Position numbers and translations under genes: made by a program. Positions 11,274 through 25,849 of a stretch of 64,000 nucleotides of DNA are shown here, piece after piece; the stretch's first letter is position 1; each line of letters opens with the position of its first letter. The stretch covers positions 9,640,001-9,704,000 of the forward strand of contig JANJXV010000039.1 of the NCBI GenBank assembly GCA_024803745.1, given 5' to 3'. The notes under the pieces are model-generated. The model did not search any database. It saw nothing but the letters and a program-made list of their open reading frames with translations, and was not told the origin of the DNA. The DNA comes from Megascapheus bottae. Lineage: Eukaryota; Chordata; Mammalia; Rodentia; Geomyidae.

Positions 11274-14200
11274 CTGTGCTCTCCCCATTCACCACCCCAC
11301 ATACACATCCCACTCAGACAAGGCACATTTCAATTTCCTGGTATTCATTTTGTTAAAGTATCAGTTAATTGTCCAAAAGAGTCTTTCAGAAGAGACTCTT
11401 TGCTAGCCCAGGCTGTCTGTCTGGGAACTGAAGATCCTCTTGCATCAGCCTTTCAAGAGCTGGGATTACAGTGGTATTCCACTGGACCAGTTTGGGATGG
11501 CAAGGCGGGGTGGGGGGGGGGGAGCGGGGTGGGGGGGGGAGCAGGGTGGGGGGGCAGTCTTTGATCAGTATCACCAGACCTGACACCTTGCTTTGGAAAC
11601 AAAAGCCTCTAGCATGTATATCTTTGGAGTTTTTATTCAAGAAATGAATTTTGTCTGTATTTATTTAAAACTGATACAAAGTAGCCAAATTACCTACAGT
11701 ATTCAGCTGAGGGTTGTTTTTGTTTTTGTTTTTTTTTTTTCTCCTCCATGGGGCTTGAACTCAGCCTGGGCACTATCTCTGAGCTCTTCAGCTCAAGGCT
11801 ACCACCCTACCCTTGAGCAAATCCCCACTTCCTGTTTTCTAGAGGTTAATTGGAGATAAGAGTCTCAGGTCCTTTTGTGCCTGGGCTGGCTTTGAACCTT
11901 GATCCTCAGATCTCAGCCTCTTGAGTAGCTAGGATTATAGGCGTGAGCCACAGCGCCGACTCAGCTGAGGTTTTTGTTGTTATAAAGGTAATATTCAGAG
12001 GGGGTCACAGTTATACAATTCAGGTAATGAGTGCATTTTTTTTTTTTTTTTTTTGCCAGTCCTGGGCTTGGGCCCAGGGCCTGAGCATTATCTGTGGATT
12101 TTCTCAAGGCTAGGGCTCTACCACTTGAGCCACAGCACCACTTCTGGCTTTTTGCTATGTATGTTGTACCAAGGAATCGAACCCGGGTCTTCATGCATGC
12201 TAGGCAAGCACTCTACCACTAGGCCAAACTCCCGGCCCATGAGTGCATTTCTTTTTGGACAATATCATCCCTTCCCTCATTCTTTTCCCTCCCATTGAGT
12301 TTTTGTTTGTTTGTTTGTTTGTTTGTTTTGTAAAACTAGGTATGACTCTCTTACTGGGGTCCCCGTAAGCCAGCAGAACCTTCTGCTAGAGAAAGCTAGC
12401 ATCCTGTTCAACACTGGAGCCCTCTACACACAGATCGGAACCCGATGCAATCGGCAGACGCAAGCTGGGCTAGAGAGTGCGGTGGATGCTTTCCAGAAAG
12501 CCGCAGGTATGTGTCCGCCAGGTCTGTCACACATGGCTCCAGCCCCACCCGGTGGCACCTGGACCCTAGCTGAACAGGGACTTGGGGCCTCCCCAACCTC
12601 TGGGGGCCCAGCCAGTTTCCAGGCTGCTTCCCCTCAGGAGACGCACTTAATGGGTCATAGCAGGGCATCCATCTAGGGTGCTCTTTAGCATGTGGCCTGT
12701 GGTTAATAAGTAATCTTTCCATATGAGTGGCCCCGGTCACAGAAGTAAACACCTGCTCCTGTCAGAATAGACTTGACCCACCAGCAAAAATGCATTATCA
12801 GTGTATCCATTCGTTCCCACTTATCTTTGGGGGGAAATCCATTGTAGGACCTGACCCTGAGTAGATTCCCCCAAACACAGATAGCATTGAACCTTGTGTA
12901 TATTACATTCTCTCAGTGTGTGTGTGTGTGTGTGTGTGTCTGTGTGTGTATGTATACAACTTGCGTGTGGACACAAGAAGGAAAAACTGGGAGAAAGCAA
13001 GGGAAGGGGTGACATTGCCAAAAAAAGAAATGTACTCAGGGGGCCAGGAGTGTGGCCTCGTGGTAGAGTGCATGCACGAAGCCCTGGGTTCAATTCTTTG
13101 ACACCACACATAAACAGAAGAAGCTGGAAGTGGTGCTGAGGTTCAAGTGGTAAAGCACTAGCCTTGAGAAAACTCAAGGACACAGTGCCCAAGCCTCAGC
13201 ACTGGCAAGAAAAAAAGAAACAGAAAAAAGAAATGTATTCATTACCAAATTTATGTAACTGTAACTTCTCTGTACATCACCTTTAGAATAACAATAATAA
13301 AAGTTAAAGAAATAATAATTTAGCAAAATTATAGGCCAAGTACAGACATGGTGACTCATGCCTGTACTCCTAGCTACTCAAGAAGCTGAGATTTGAGGAT
13401 CATGGTTTGAAGCCAGCTTTGGCGAGAAAGTCTGTGAGATTCTTAACTCCAGTTAACCACCAAAATGTTAGCAATGGAGTTGGTATAGTGCCAGCTTTGA
13501 ATGGAAAAAGTTAAAGGGACAGTGCTCAGGCCCTGGGTTTTCAAGCCTCAGTACTGGTATAAAAGCAAAACAAAGACAGTTACAACAGATGTACTGTCAG
13601 ATTTTTTTTTGCCAGTCCTGCGCTTGTGCTTAGGGCCTGAGCACTGTCCTTGGGCTTTTTCAAGGCTAGAGCTCTACCACTTGAACTACAACACTACTTC
13701 TGGCTTCTTTCTATGTATGTGGTACTGAGGAATTGAACCTGGGTCTTTGTGCATGCTGGCAAGCACTCTACCACTAGGCCAAACTCTGGGCCTGTCAGAA
13801 AAATTCTTGAAGCCTAATGAGTTTATTTTTATAATTTTCCATGTAATATTTTCATATCACAATTGACTGAGAGTGACCATAAGGGAAATCTTGTATGAAA
13901 GAGGAAGGCTGCTGTGATGTTCTCTGCCTCTTTAATTAGTTTGTTTACTTTTGTGCCAGTGTTGGGGGCTGAACTCAGGACTGGCTTTTTTCTTAGCTTT
14001 TCTACTCAAGGCTGGTGCTCTACCACTTGAACCACACTTCCACTTTTAGCTTTTGTGCTGGCTAATTGGAGATAGAGGTGTCACTGATTTTCCTTTTTCT
14101 GTGATCCTGAGATCTCAGCCTCTTGAATAGCTAGGCATGAGCCACCAGTGCCTGGTTTTTGGGACACTTAGGATTGTAGAAGTCTGCTGAGGCCTGCCTG

Positions 14201-17200
14201 CAGCAGCTCAAACATGTCCAGTACAGAGCCAGGGGTCCCAAGGAAAGTTCTGTATTTCGGAACCACCCAGTTCCTCTGGGAGACTCTTTTTCCCTGGGGC
14301 TGTTTGCCCCTTCCTCTTGCTTTCTGCCTCCTTGTCATCACACACCTAATAGTGCATCCCAGAGGCCTGGTGGGATTGGAACAAGCCAGCTGTTTTCTCT
14401 CTTGGTACACATGTGAATGTTTCTAAAATTCTTTAAAATTGTGAGAAAACCTATCTATCATTTACACACAACACACACACACACACACACACATAAATCT
14501 GAGACTAGCACTCCCAACTTGGATTTTACTCATTGGCTAATGAGCTATCAACTGTGCCATGCTTCCAACCCCTCAACTTTTTTGTTGTTTATTCACTTGC
14601 TTTTGCTGATATTGGGGGTTGAACTGAGAGACTTGCTCTTTCACTGTGTTTTGTTTTGTTTTTTGCTCACACTGGGTGCTCTACTACTTGAGCCATGTCT
14701 CTAGTCTGGCTTGTGGCTGGTTAACGGAGATAGAATCTCAGTACTCCAGTCTCGGCCTCTTGAGTAGCTAGGACCTTGAGAGCTTGTTTGGAGGTTCTAG
14801 CAGGGGGGTGCAGCTTCTTGTATGCTCTTGACCAAAGACCGGTCCTCCTCTATCAGAGATGGTCATCCTCTTTGAGTGCTCGGCTTCAGGAGGGACACAC
14901 ATGGAGCTTCAGGAGAGAGGACAGAGACACCCGCCCAGTCAGCCAGATCAGCCAGCTCAACCCTAGCAATCAGTGAGGTGACAGATATCGCAGCCAAATC
15001 TCCCTCATCCCTGAGTAGCTAGGGTTAGAAGTGTGAGCTATTGATGCCTAGTCTGATTAAGCTATTTCTTCATTCTTTTTTTTGTGTGTGTGTATTGGTG
15101 CTGGGGCTTGAACTCAACCTGGGTGCTGTCTATGAGGAGCTGTTGCTGCTGCTGGTTTTTTTTTTTGGGGGGGGGGCAGTTGTAGGACTTGAACACTGGG
15201 TCTGGGGCATTGTCTTTGAGCTCTTCAACTCAAGGCTACTGCCCTACCCCTTGAGCCACTTCTGATTTTCTGGTGATTCATTGGAGATAAGAGTCTCACA
15301 GGCTTTTTCGTGGCTTTGAACTGGATCCTCAGATCTCAGCCTCCTGAGTAGCTAGGATGACAGGCGTGAGCCATAGTGCCTGGCTTATGAGCTTCTTGTT
15401 CAAGGCTAGCTTTTTACCACTGAGCCACTTCACTTCCAACTTTTATTGAGTAGTTTAGTAGATATAAGAGTTTCACAGACTTCCTATCCAGGCTGGCTTC
15501 GAACTGTTATCCTCAGATCTTAGCCTCGTAAGTAGTTTTGACTGTGGGTATGAGCCACCAGTGCCCAGCTATTTTATCTACTTAGTACAAAGAGCTGGTT
15601 GCCTATGGATCATGCCTTGAGCCAAAAAGCTAAGTGAGAAGCTTAAGGCCTGAGTTCAATCCCCAGTGCTGGCACATTAAAAAGGACATATCTAAAAGTA
15701 GCTAGAAGTAACACTATAACCAATTTAGGGGTATATTTCAGTTACATTGAGTACTGTCATATTGACACCACCATCTGTCTCCAGAATGTGTCTGTCCTTC
15801 ACGGTGGGTCTCACATCTTCTAAATAGAACCTCGTCTTTGTTCCTTCTCACAGCTCCTACTAGTCACCTGTCTACTCCTGTCTCAGAACTTGACCCTTCC
15901 AGGTACCTCATTAAGTGGAATGACCATGTATACATGTACATATGTATATATACATGTATGTGTGTGCATATATAAAAACGTGTGTGTGCGTGTGTATGTA
16001 TTATGAACTCAGAGCCTGAGTTCTGTTCCTTACTTTTTTTTCCCCTCATGGCTACTGTACTACCACTTGAGACACACCTTCACTTCTGCCTCTACCATTT
16101 ATGTCAGTATTGTGGCTTGAACTCAGAGCCTTGACCTTTTTTGCTCATGGCTGATTCTCTACCACTTGAACTATACTCCATTTCTATCTTTTTTGCTGGT
16201 TAAGTGAAGATGAGAACCTCTCAGATTTAGCTGTTGAAGCTGGCTTTGATCTGTGATTCTCACATCTCAGTCTCCTAAGTAGCTAGAATTACAGTATAGG
16301 TCACTGACAGCCACCAAGCTTTTTAAAAAAAAAATATACTATGGGATATTACATATAATATATGCACGCATGCATACATATTATGAATGTACCTGCATAT
16401 GTGCATATATGTATATAAATTATATATATGCATACATGCATGTGTATGTATTTTTTCACAGTTTGGAATGCTGGGGCTTGAACTCAGAGCCTCATGCATG
16501 TTTGCTACATCCCCACGCCAATTTTATGTTTTTAATTTCTGTCATTCTCCATTAGCAGCATGATACTATAAGCATGGTCCCCGACTCATCAGTAAAAACC
16601 TTACATTTTTAGGGGTTTTGAGCTACCTGAAGGAGACATTCACTCACACCCCGAGTTACGACATGAGTCCCGCCATGCTGAGTGTGCTGGTCAAAATGAT
16701 GCTAGTACAAGCTCAAGAGTGTGTATTTGAGAAATTCATTCTTGCTGGGATCCGGAACGAATTCTTCATGCTGGTGAAAGTGGCTCAGGAGGCTGCCAAG
16801 GTGAGGCTTCCTTGCTGCTGTGATATCCGGGGTTGGGCAGGTAGGCTGTGCCCCAGCGAGTGTTGAGGGGGTCGTGCAGTAGCAGCTTGTCCACTATCTG
16901 GGCAGGCTCCCCTCCCAAGCTGAAGCGGCTAGCCTGTGTTTCCTGGCTTGTGGCAGTTTCAGATATGGACCATTAATTTCATTCTGCAGCATGGCCTGAA
17001 GCCACCATAATGAAGCATACCTGATTCCTATTAACTCTGACTTGCCAGCACCAGGAATCGCTCAGTATGGTGCCCCATTCTGGCAGGACTGTTGTACAGG
17101 ACAAAGAGCTCTTAGTAGGCTCTTGCCCATAGTCCTGACTACTGTGGAAGCTGAGATTTTACGATTGCTATTTTCAAGCCAGCTTATACAGCAGAGTCAA

Positions 17201-17800
17201 TGAGTTGTGTGTATATGCGCATGTGTACACCTGCACACCTGTACTGGGACTTGAACTCAGGGCCTATGCACTTTCCTTGAGTTTTTTGTTTGTTTGATTT
17301 TGCTCCAGGCTAGCGCCACAGCACCACTCCCAGCCTTTTCTGTTTATGTGGTTCTGAGGACTCGAACCCAGGGCTTCATGCATGCTAGGCAAGCACTCTT
17401 CCACTAATTCAAGTTCCTCGCCCATCCACTTCCAATTTTTAAATGGTTAATTCGATTTAAAATCTCATGAGCCTTCAGTGCCCAGCTCCTTAGTTCTTTT
17501 GCCCAAAGCTAGCACTCCACCACTTGAGCCACAGTTCCACTTTTGACATTTTGTGGTTAGTTGGATATTACAGTTTCATAGCCTTTTCCTTCCCAGTCTG
17601 GTTTTGAACCGCTATCCTTAGATCTTAGCCACTTGAGTAGTTAGGATTCCACAGGTAAGCCACCTGCATCTGGCTCTCAGTGAGACTCTTCAGTGAACCA
17701 CTAAAAAGCTGGATATGGAGGTGTGGCTCGGGTGGTAGAGCATCAGCCTGAAGCAAAAGAATTTCATGGACAGCACCCAGGCCCTGAGTTTAAGTGCCAG

Positions 17801-17855
<55 letters not shown>

Positions 17856-20800
17856 CCTCTTTCTCTGAAGCTAAGCTTTCCCTTCCCTGTGACCCTCTGT
17901 TTCAGGTGGCAGAGGTCTACCAGCAGCTACATACAGCCATGAGCCAGGCACCTGTGAAAGAGAATATTCCCTACTCCTGGACCAGCCTGGCTTGTGTGAA
18001 GGCTCACCACTACAGGGCTTTAGCCCACTACTTCGCTGCCACATTTCTCATGGACCACCAGCGTAAGACTTGAGGCTCTGGGCTTGGATCAGAGCCGTGG
18101 CCTTAACAGCTCAGTATGAGGCGGGGAGGATTTCTGTGTTATGTGACCACTCTGCTGATATATCTAGCCTAAGGGCAGGAGGTGTGGAGAACACGTGGCC
18201 TAGAGGCCAAGCCCAGATTAAGGATGGTCAACTTTTATGAAGGAGCCAGTCTCATTCCAAGGCAGTTTCATTCTGCCGTAGGGACCAAGCAGATAGGTTT
18301 TCAAGTGGAATCTGGAATGTCAACAGAATCATAAATTCTGTAATTTCCAAGTAACTACCGAAAAAAAAAAAAGGTTAGGCATGTGGCCTAGTGGTAGAGT
18401 GCTTACCTAGCAGCAGGCACAAAGCCCTAGGTTTGATTCCTTGGTACCACATGCACAAGGAAAAACAAAACCCAAAAACCTGGCAGTGGAACTGTGGCTC
18501 AAGTGTTAGAGGCCCAGACATGAGCACAAAAGCTCAGAGACAGACAACACCCAGGCCCAGAGTTCAAACCCCAGGACCAGTAATAAAAAAAGAATTAGTA
18601 ATCAAAATAAGTAACAACTTAAAGCCATACACTGGTGGTTTATACCTGTAATTCTCCTTACTCATGAGACTTCAGATCCAGGGGATTAAGATTCAAACCC
18701 AGCACTGGCAGAAAAGTCCTGAAGATTCTTTATCTCCAACCATAAGCCAAATGCTGGGCTGGAGGTGTGACTCACATGCTTGACAAGTAAACAAGCTAAG
18801 CAGGCATAAGACCCTGAGTTCAAACACAAGTGTCTCCCACCCCTCAAACCCCCAGAAAGTTCATATATTTTTTGACTTGAGATTTATCACCCTCTTAAAT
18901 GTTGTGTCTGAGTGGCGCCACTGCCTCCTCACCTTAATGCTGCCTCGGATCTAATGGTCAGGTAGGATTTCTGATACAATTCATATTTGAAGTATGACTG
19001 AGCAAATAAATATAATCACTGTAGCTTGAGTACAGATCTCAGCTCTGCCCCTGATCAGCTGTGTGACCTTGAAAAAGTGACTTAGCTTCTCTGTGCCTCC
19101 CTTTTCTCCTTTCTTCTCATCTGTAATATAGACGTAGAGGAAAAGCCTCCTTCCTGTGAAAATTAAGTACCTGTGTTGCAAAGCTCTTCAAAAGTGCTAG
19201 CCCTCATTGTGCATTATGTGGTAGGACCAGATAGAGCAACAAAGGAAATCCAGTGTCATTGCTGTGGATGTGACAAGACCACCTGGTGGTTCCTTGGATG
19301 TGGTGGTGACCTTTGAGCTGGGCTTTTCCAGTTGAGCAGACACACACACAGGACATAATCTAGTCAAGGAGAGCAAGCCTGAGCTCTGAAGTAGAAACTC
19401 AGTGTACAGAGTGGGTAGTGGGTGGTGGGTGAGGTTCCCAGGATGTGGTCCAGGGAGCCTGAGGCTGAAGCAGGAGCAGGGCCACATGGCAAGGCACAGG
19501 AGCCACCACGGGTGTACGTGCCAGCAGTGATGGTAAGGGTTGTGTAATGGCCACAGACTGGTGGTGGATGTGGCTCAGGGCCATGACTTGAATCCCCTCT
19601 CCCTGCTCCCAGTTTGTCTGGTCTAGACTGTGGGAATCAAAAGGAGTCCCATGATGGGTAGGGAGGGAAGCCGTACGAGTGTGCAAAGAGAGAGGGGTTT
19701 GACTCGTGGTTGTGTTCACAGTGAAGCCAGGTGCGGACGAGGACCACCAGGAGAAATGCTTGTCTCAGCTCTACACCCAAATGCCAGAGGGGCTGACACC
19801 CTTGGCCACACTGAAGAACCAGCAGCAGCGCCAGCAGCTGGGTGCGTATGGACTCTGAACGCTCCCTTCTGGCTCTTAGCCTGTCCTGCACACAAAGCCC
19901 AGATTCTCCCCCATGGGGGAATGGATGGGTTAGGGTGTTGGGACCAAGCATTGTGGCTTCTGAGAATCAGGAGGTTCAGCCTCTCAGAGGCCCCCCAGAA
20001 TGCCTTCTCACAGCCCCATGAATGCCCCGGGTTCCAGTCTTGGAGCCAGATGGCTGTCAGTCTCCCTGAACAGTATGGAAAGAGTGGCCCTCTTCTTGTC
20101 CTTTTTTTTTTCTGTTTGTGCAAGGTATGATGCTTGAGCCCAAGGTCTAGGTGCTATCCCTTAGTTTTTTCACTCAAGGTTGGCACTCTCCCTATTGAGC
20201 CACAGCTCTATTTCCAGCTTTTTTGCTAGTTAATTGGAGATAAGAATCTCATGGACTTTCCTCCCTGGGCTGGCTTTGAACCACAATCCTCAGACCTCAG
20301 CCTCCTGAATAGCTAGTTACCAGTAGCTCCTTTAGAAAGGTCTATACCTCCTGCCAGCTCGGTGATAAGATTCCCAACAGGCCATGTGGGTTGTGGCTTC
20401 TACCTGCAGGGAAGTGCCATCTGCAGACAGCCATTACCCACCACGAAGAGTCCCTAAGGGAAGCCAGCCTGTGCAAGAAGCTACGCAATATCAATGTGCT
20501 CCAGGAGGTGCTAACGGCAGCCCACCAACGTACCCGGCTCAAGTACGAGCAACACCGAGAGGAAGATGATATCCTGAACTTGATGGAAGCCCCTGACATT
20601 GTGTGTGAGTGGCAAGACCAGGCCTTTGGGTCTGTGGGCATGTTGGTTTTGTGAGTATGGGCGTGGCATTTGTGCCTGTGGGCGGGGCCTATGGCTGAGG
20701 TCTGTCTGCTTTTAGTCAGAGCCTCATTATTGTGGTCCTGCATAGTTGGTGGAGCCTGTAGGCTGGTGGGCAGGACCTGAGTTCCTGTTTTGGGATCAAA

Positions 20801-23800
20801 GCCTTATTCCTGTGGGCAGGGCCTATGTGCCTGTGGGTGGGGCCTTATGCTTATGTGACTTGCCTGTATACTTATGGTCAGAGTTTTTTTATTCCTGTGG
20901 GCAGAGTCTGCTCCTAAAAAGCAAGATGTGCCTGTCATGGGAGGTCCCAGCATCCCAGCTGCATACAGCCTGTGTTTGCCTGTCCTGCAGGCCAAGCCAG
21001 CCCTCTGCATGAGGGTCTTGAACCACTACATCGGGGCTTCCCTTACCCTACCCTTTTGTCTCCTTATTCCTGCTCTAGTGGCTTTCTTGTGATCCCTTCT
21101 CTTGGCATTCTGATGCCTGTCATCCTGGATCTATCCTCTGGGTTATTTATTTTTGCCTGGCATCACCCACCTCTAGTCTTTGTATCTTTTTTTTTTCTCT
21201 TTTTTTTATTGTAATTAGTAAAAGGGTTACATGATATTTGCCAGATAGAAGGTGCATTAATAGTCTTTGTATCTTAAAAGATACTGCATGCTCTTGCTTC
21301 CATTTTCTTTCTTTCTCTTTCTTTTTTTTTTGTGGGCCATGGGGCTTGAACTCTGGGCCTGGACACTGTCCCTGAGCTCTTCAGCTCAAGGCTACCACCC
21401 TACCCCTTGAGCCATGCTCCTCTTTAATTGGAGATGAGTCTCATGTTCTTTAGTGCCCAGGCTGGCTTTGAACCTCTATCCTCAAATCTCAACCTCCCGA
21501 ATAGCTAGGATTACAAGTGTGAGCCACCACGCCCAGCTTGCTTCCATTTTCTAGATTCCTCCTTTTCAGCTGAGGAGTTTCTGCCATATCTGTCTGTCTG
21601 TATATCTTTCTGTTTTTCTTTCTCCCTTCCCTTGTCCCACTCCCTCCCCTCCATTTTTTTCTTTCCTCATACTGGGGCTTGAACTCAAGGCCTAGGCACT
21701 GTCTCTTAGCAATTTTGCTCAAGGGTGGTGCTCAATCACTTGAGCCACAGCTCTACTTCTGGCTTTTGGTGATTAATTGGAGTTAATAGTCCCAAAGACT
21801 TACCTGTCTTTGAACTGTGATCCTTAGGTCTCAGTCTCCTGAGTAGCTATGGTTAACAGATGTGAGATACCAGTGCCCAATGTAGCTTGAGTTTGCTGAG
21901 GATCATTTCTCATTACTGAGATTCTTAACCTTTTAATTTTCCTCTTTTAGCTAAAACTGAGCAAGAAGTAGAAGTAATACCACCACAGTTCTCCAAGGTC
22001 ACAGTCACAGACTACTTCCAGAAGTTGGTATGTGGAGTATTTCCTTCATAAATGACCTAAGGTGATGGCTTGTAAGTTTCATACATACATTGTCTTCATC
22101 CATCCGGGACCCTATACAAAACACCATCCAATGGGTGACTTATTATAAACAACAGAAAGTTAAGCTGCTTCCTGTTCTAATGGCCGAGAAGTTCAAGGTC
22201 AGGGTGCTGGCAGATTTAGCATTCGCTAAGAGCTGCTTGCTAAGTCACAGATGGCCTTTTGCTGTATTCTCAAATGGTATTAGGGGCTGGTGAACCCCCT
22301 TGAGCCTAACTGTAAGAGCACTGATCTAGTGCTCAGGGCCTGAGCACTGTCCCTGGATTTTCTCAAGGCTAGGGCTGTACCACTTGATCCTCATCACCAT
22401 TTCTGGCTTTTTTCTATGTATGTGGTACTGAGAAATGGAACCCGGGTCTTCCTGCATTCTAGGCAAGCACTCTACCGCTAGGCCAAACTCCCAGCCCCTA
22501 AAGTACTATTTTTACAGCCTGTAATCATAGCACTTGGGAAACTAAGGTAGAAAGATCCTTTCGGTCCAGAAATTCAAGACTATCCTAAGGATCACAGCAA
22601 GATGCACCAACATCCATCCCCTGAGAGGAAAAATAATAAAAATAAATAAAACGATCCTAGCTACTCAGGAGGTAAAATCTGAGGATTGTAGTTCAAACCT
22701 AGCCCGGACAAGAAAGTGTGTGAGACTCTGTGCTCCATTTAGTTACTGAAAAGCTAGAAGTAGAACTGTGATTCAAGTGGTAAAGTTGTTACCTTTGAGT
22801 AAAATAGCTAAGGGACAGACTCCAGGCCCTGAGTTCAAGCCCTACTACCAACCCAAGAAAATACAGGTAGAACCAAATGTGCTTCAGTCTCCAAACCCTG
22901 CAGCCTAAGGAGTCTTCTCTTCCCAGGGCCCCCTATCTGTGTTCTCAGCCAGCAAGAGGTGGACTCCTCCTCGAAACATTCACTTCACCGCGGAAGAAGG
23001 GGACTTGGGCTTCACACTGCGAGGGAACAGCCCGGTGCAGGTCCACTTCCTGGACCCTCAGTGCTCGGCTGCGGTAAGCCTATCCTGTTCTTCTTTTCTT
23101 TTTTTTGCCAGTCCTGGGCTTGAACTCAGGGCCTGAGCACTGTCCTTGGACTTTCTCAAGGCTAGAGCTCTGCCACTTGAGCCTCAGCACCACTTCTGGC
23201 TTTCTTCTATGTATGTGGTACCAAGGAATCAAACCCGGGTCTTCATGCATGCTAGGCAAGCACTCTACCACTAGGCCAAACTCCCAGCCCTCCTGTTCTT
23301 TTTTTCTTATGCCAGTCCAGAGGTTTGAACTGAGGGCCTGGGCGCTGTCCTTGAGCTTCTTTTGCTCAAGGCCAGTACTCTAACACTAGAGCCACAGCTT
23401 TGAATCCTTTTTATTTTTCCCCTGATGGTTAATTGAGATAAGAGTCTCATGTCTTTTTCTGCCTGGACTGGTTTTGAACTCTGCTTCTCAGATCTCAGCC
23501 TTGTAAGTAACCAGGATGAGTTAGCACTTGGCTAACTTATTCCCCCCCCCCCACTTCTTCTTCTTTTTTTTTAATGAGAGGAACCCATAGGGTTGCTGAG
23601 ATTTGAAGATTGTGGTTCAAAGACACCCTAACAAGAAAGTCTTGAAGATTCTTATTTCCAGTGAATGACCAAAAAAAGGCTAGAAGTGAACGTGGGGCTG
23701 AAAATGATAACCTTGAGAAGGAAAAACAAAGTTCAGGCCAGGAGTGTGTACTAGTGGTAGAGTGCTTGTCTAGCATGCACAAAGCTTGATTCCCTGCTAC

Positions 23801-25810
23801 CACATACACAGAAAAAGCTGGAAGTGGTGCTGTGGCTCAAGTGGTAGACTGCTAGTCTTTTCTTTTTTTTTTTACCAGTCTTGGGGCTTGAACTAAGGAC
23901 CTTAGCACTGTCCTTGCACACTTATTGCTCAAGTCTAGAGCTCTGCCACTTGAGCTACAGCACCACTTCTGGCCTTTTCTGAGTGAGTGGTACCGAAGAA
24001 TGGAACCCAGGGCTTCATGCATGGTAGGCAAGCACTCTACCACAAGGCTATGCTCCCAGCCTAGTACTAGTCTTGAGAAAGCCCAATAACAGTGCTCAGG
24101 CTCTGAGTTCATGCCCCAGGATAGGTACAAATCTAAAACAAGAGAAAACACTAACCTTTATTCAAATAATATTCTCCTAGCTGGCAGGAACCAAAGAGGG
24201 AGACTATATTATTTCCATTCAAGGCATGGATTGTAAGTGGCTGACAGTGATTGAGGTCATGAAGCTGCTGAAGGGGTTTGGCGGGGACGAGATTGACATG
24301 AAGGTGATAAGCCTCCTGGACTCCACATCTTCCATGGTGAGTGTGGCGGGGCAGTGAGCATAGTGTGAGTTCTGCCAGGGACCTCTGCCTCCCCTATGTG
24401 GCATAGTATGGCACACACTACCAGTTCCTAAAGTGAAGTCCTAGAATCTACTCATCCTGAATTGAGACAATTTTTGAAAACTTTTAATTTCCCAATTTCA
24501 TATTAATAGTTATTAAAAAATACATATTTAAGGGGCTGGGAGTTTGGCCTAGTGGTAGAGTGCTTGCCTAGCTTGCACAAAGAATTGGGTTCAATTCCTT
24601 GGTACTAAATAATAGAAAAAAGCAGGAAGTGGTGCTGAGGCTCAAGTGGTAGAGCTCTAGCCTTGAGAAAGTCCAAGGACAGTGCTCAGGCCTTGAGCTC
24701 AAGCCCAGGACTGGCAAAAAAAAACACACAAAAAAAGTTTAATTTATATCATGTGCATGGCTTTAAAAAAAATAGTTCTGATGGAAACAAGATACTGTAG
24801 CTATAATCCCAGCTAACTCAGGAGGCTGAGATCTGTAAGATACAGGTTTGAGGCTAGCCTTACAGAAAAGTCTATAGAAAAGTCTGTAACACTCCCATCT
24901 CCTTCAGAATAACTAGCAAAAATATACTGGAGACATGGAGCAGGTGATAGACCACCAGCCTTGAGCAAAGGAGTCAAGATTCAGGTGAATGGTAGCTCAT
25001 AATTAGCTACTCAGAAGACTGAGATCTGAGGAACAAAGTCTGTAGCCATCCCAGGACAAGAATGTCTATGATACTGTTACCTCCAATGTACTAGAAAACT
25101 GAAAGTGGAGCTGTGGCACCCAAGCTCTGAGTTCAAGCCCCACAACTCACAAAAAAAAAAAAAATTTCTGGGTCCTGAGTTCAACTTTAAGTATCAGCAT
25201 CCCCCCCCCAAAAAAAAAAAGAAAAGGAGAGTTTCACCCTGTCTTAGGCGCCTTAGTTATGGGACCACCAGCTTAAACTACACAGAGAAGGTTCTTACCC
25301 TGAGAATGGGCCCTCAGTAAGCACCACAAAGTGGTGTCTTGATAATGTAAAAGAAAGAATGTGGGGCTGGGAATAAGGCTTAGTGGTAGAGTGCATGAAG
25401 TCCTGGATTCGACTCCTCAATACTACATAAACAGACAAAGTTGGAAGAGGAACTGTGGCTCAAGTGGTAGAGTGCTAGCCTTGAGTAAAAGAAGCTCACA
25501 GACAATAAGTTCAAGCCCCAGCACTGACAAAAAAAAAAAGAGTGGTTTAACATCATTACCATCTGGGGTTGAGGAAAGGCCCACAGACAGGGCAGGAACC
25601 TGGATGTAAAGCACTATAGATGCAGGAGGGAACTATAAGGAGGCAGGAGAGGGAAGGAGGCAGGGCCCTGAGGCTAGAAACAATTGAACCTTTTGGGAAG
25701 GGCGGTGATGCTTGTTCTAGAGTGATACCTGTTGTCTGTAGGCTGCTCACAGTTCCAGCCAGCCAGCTATGCCTGGGGCTTCACTGGGGTACAGAGGAGG
25801 TAGGGATACA

Positions 25811-25849
<39 letters not shown>

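Noticed and set aside
19630..20130. 166-aa plus-strand frame around an RHPN2 exon
   Set aside because: Runs through the exon in the wrong frame and into introns on both sides; no family resemblance.
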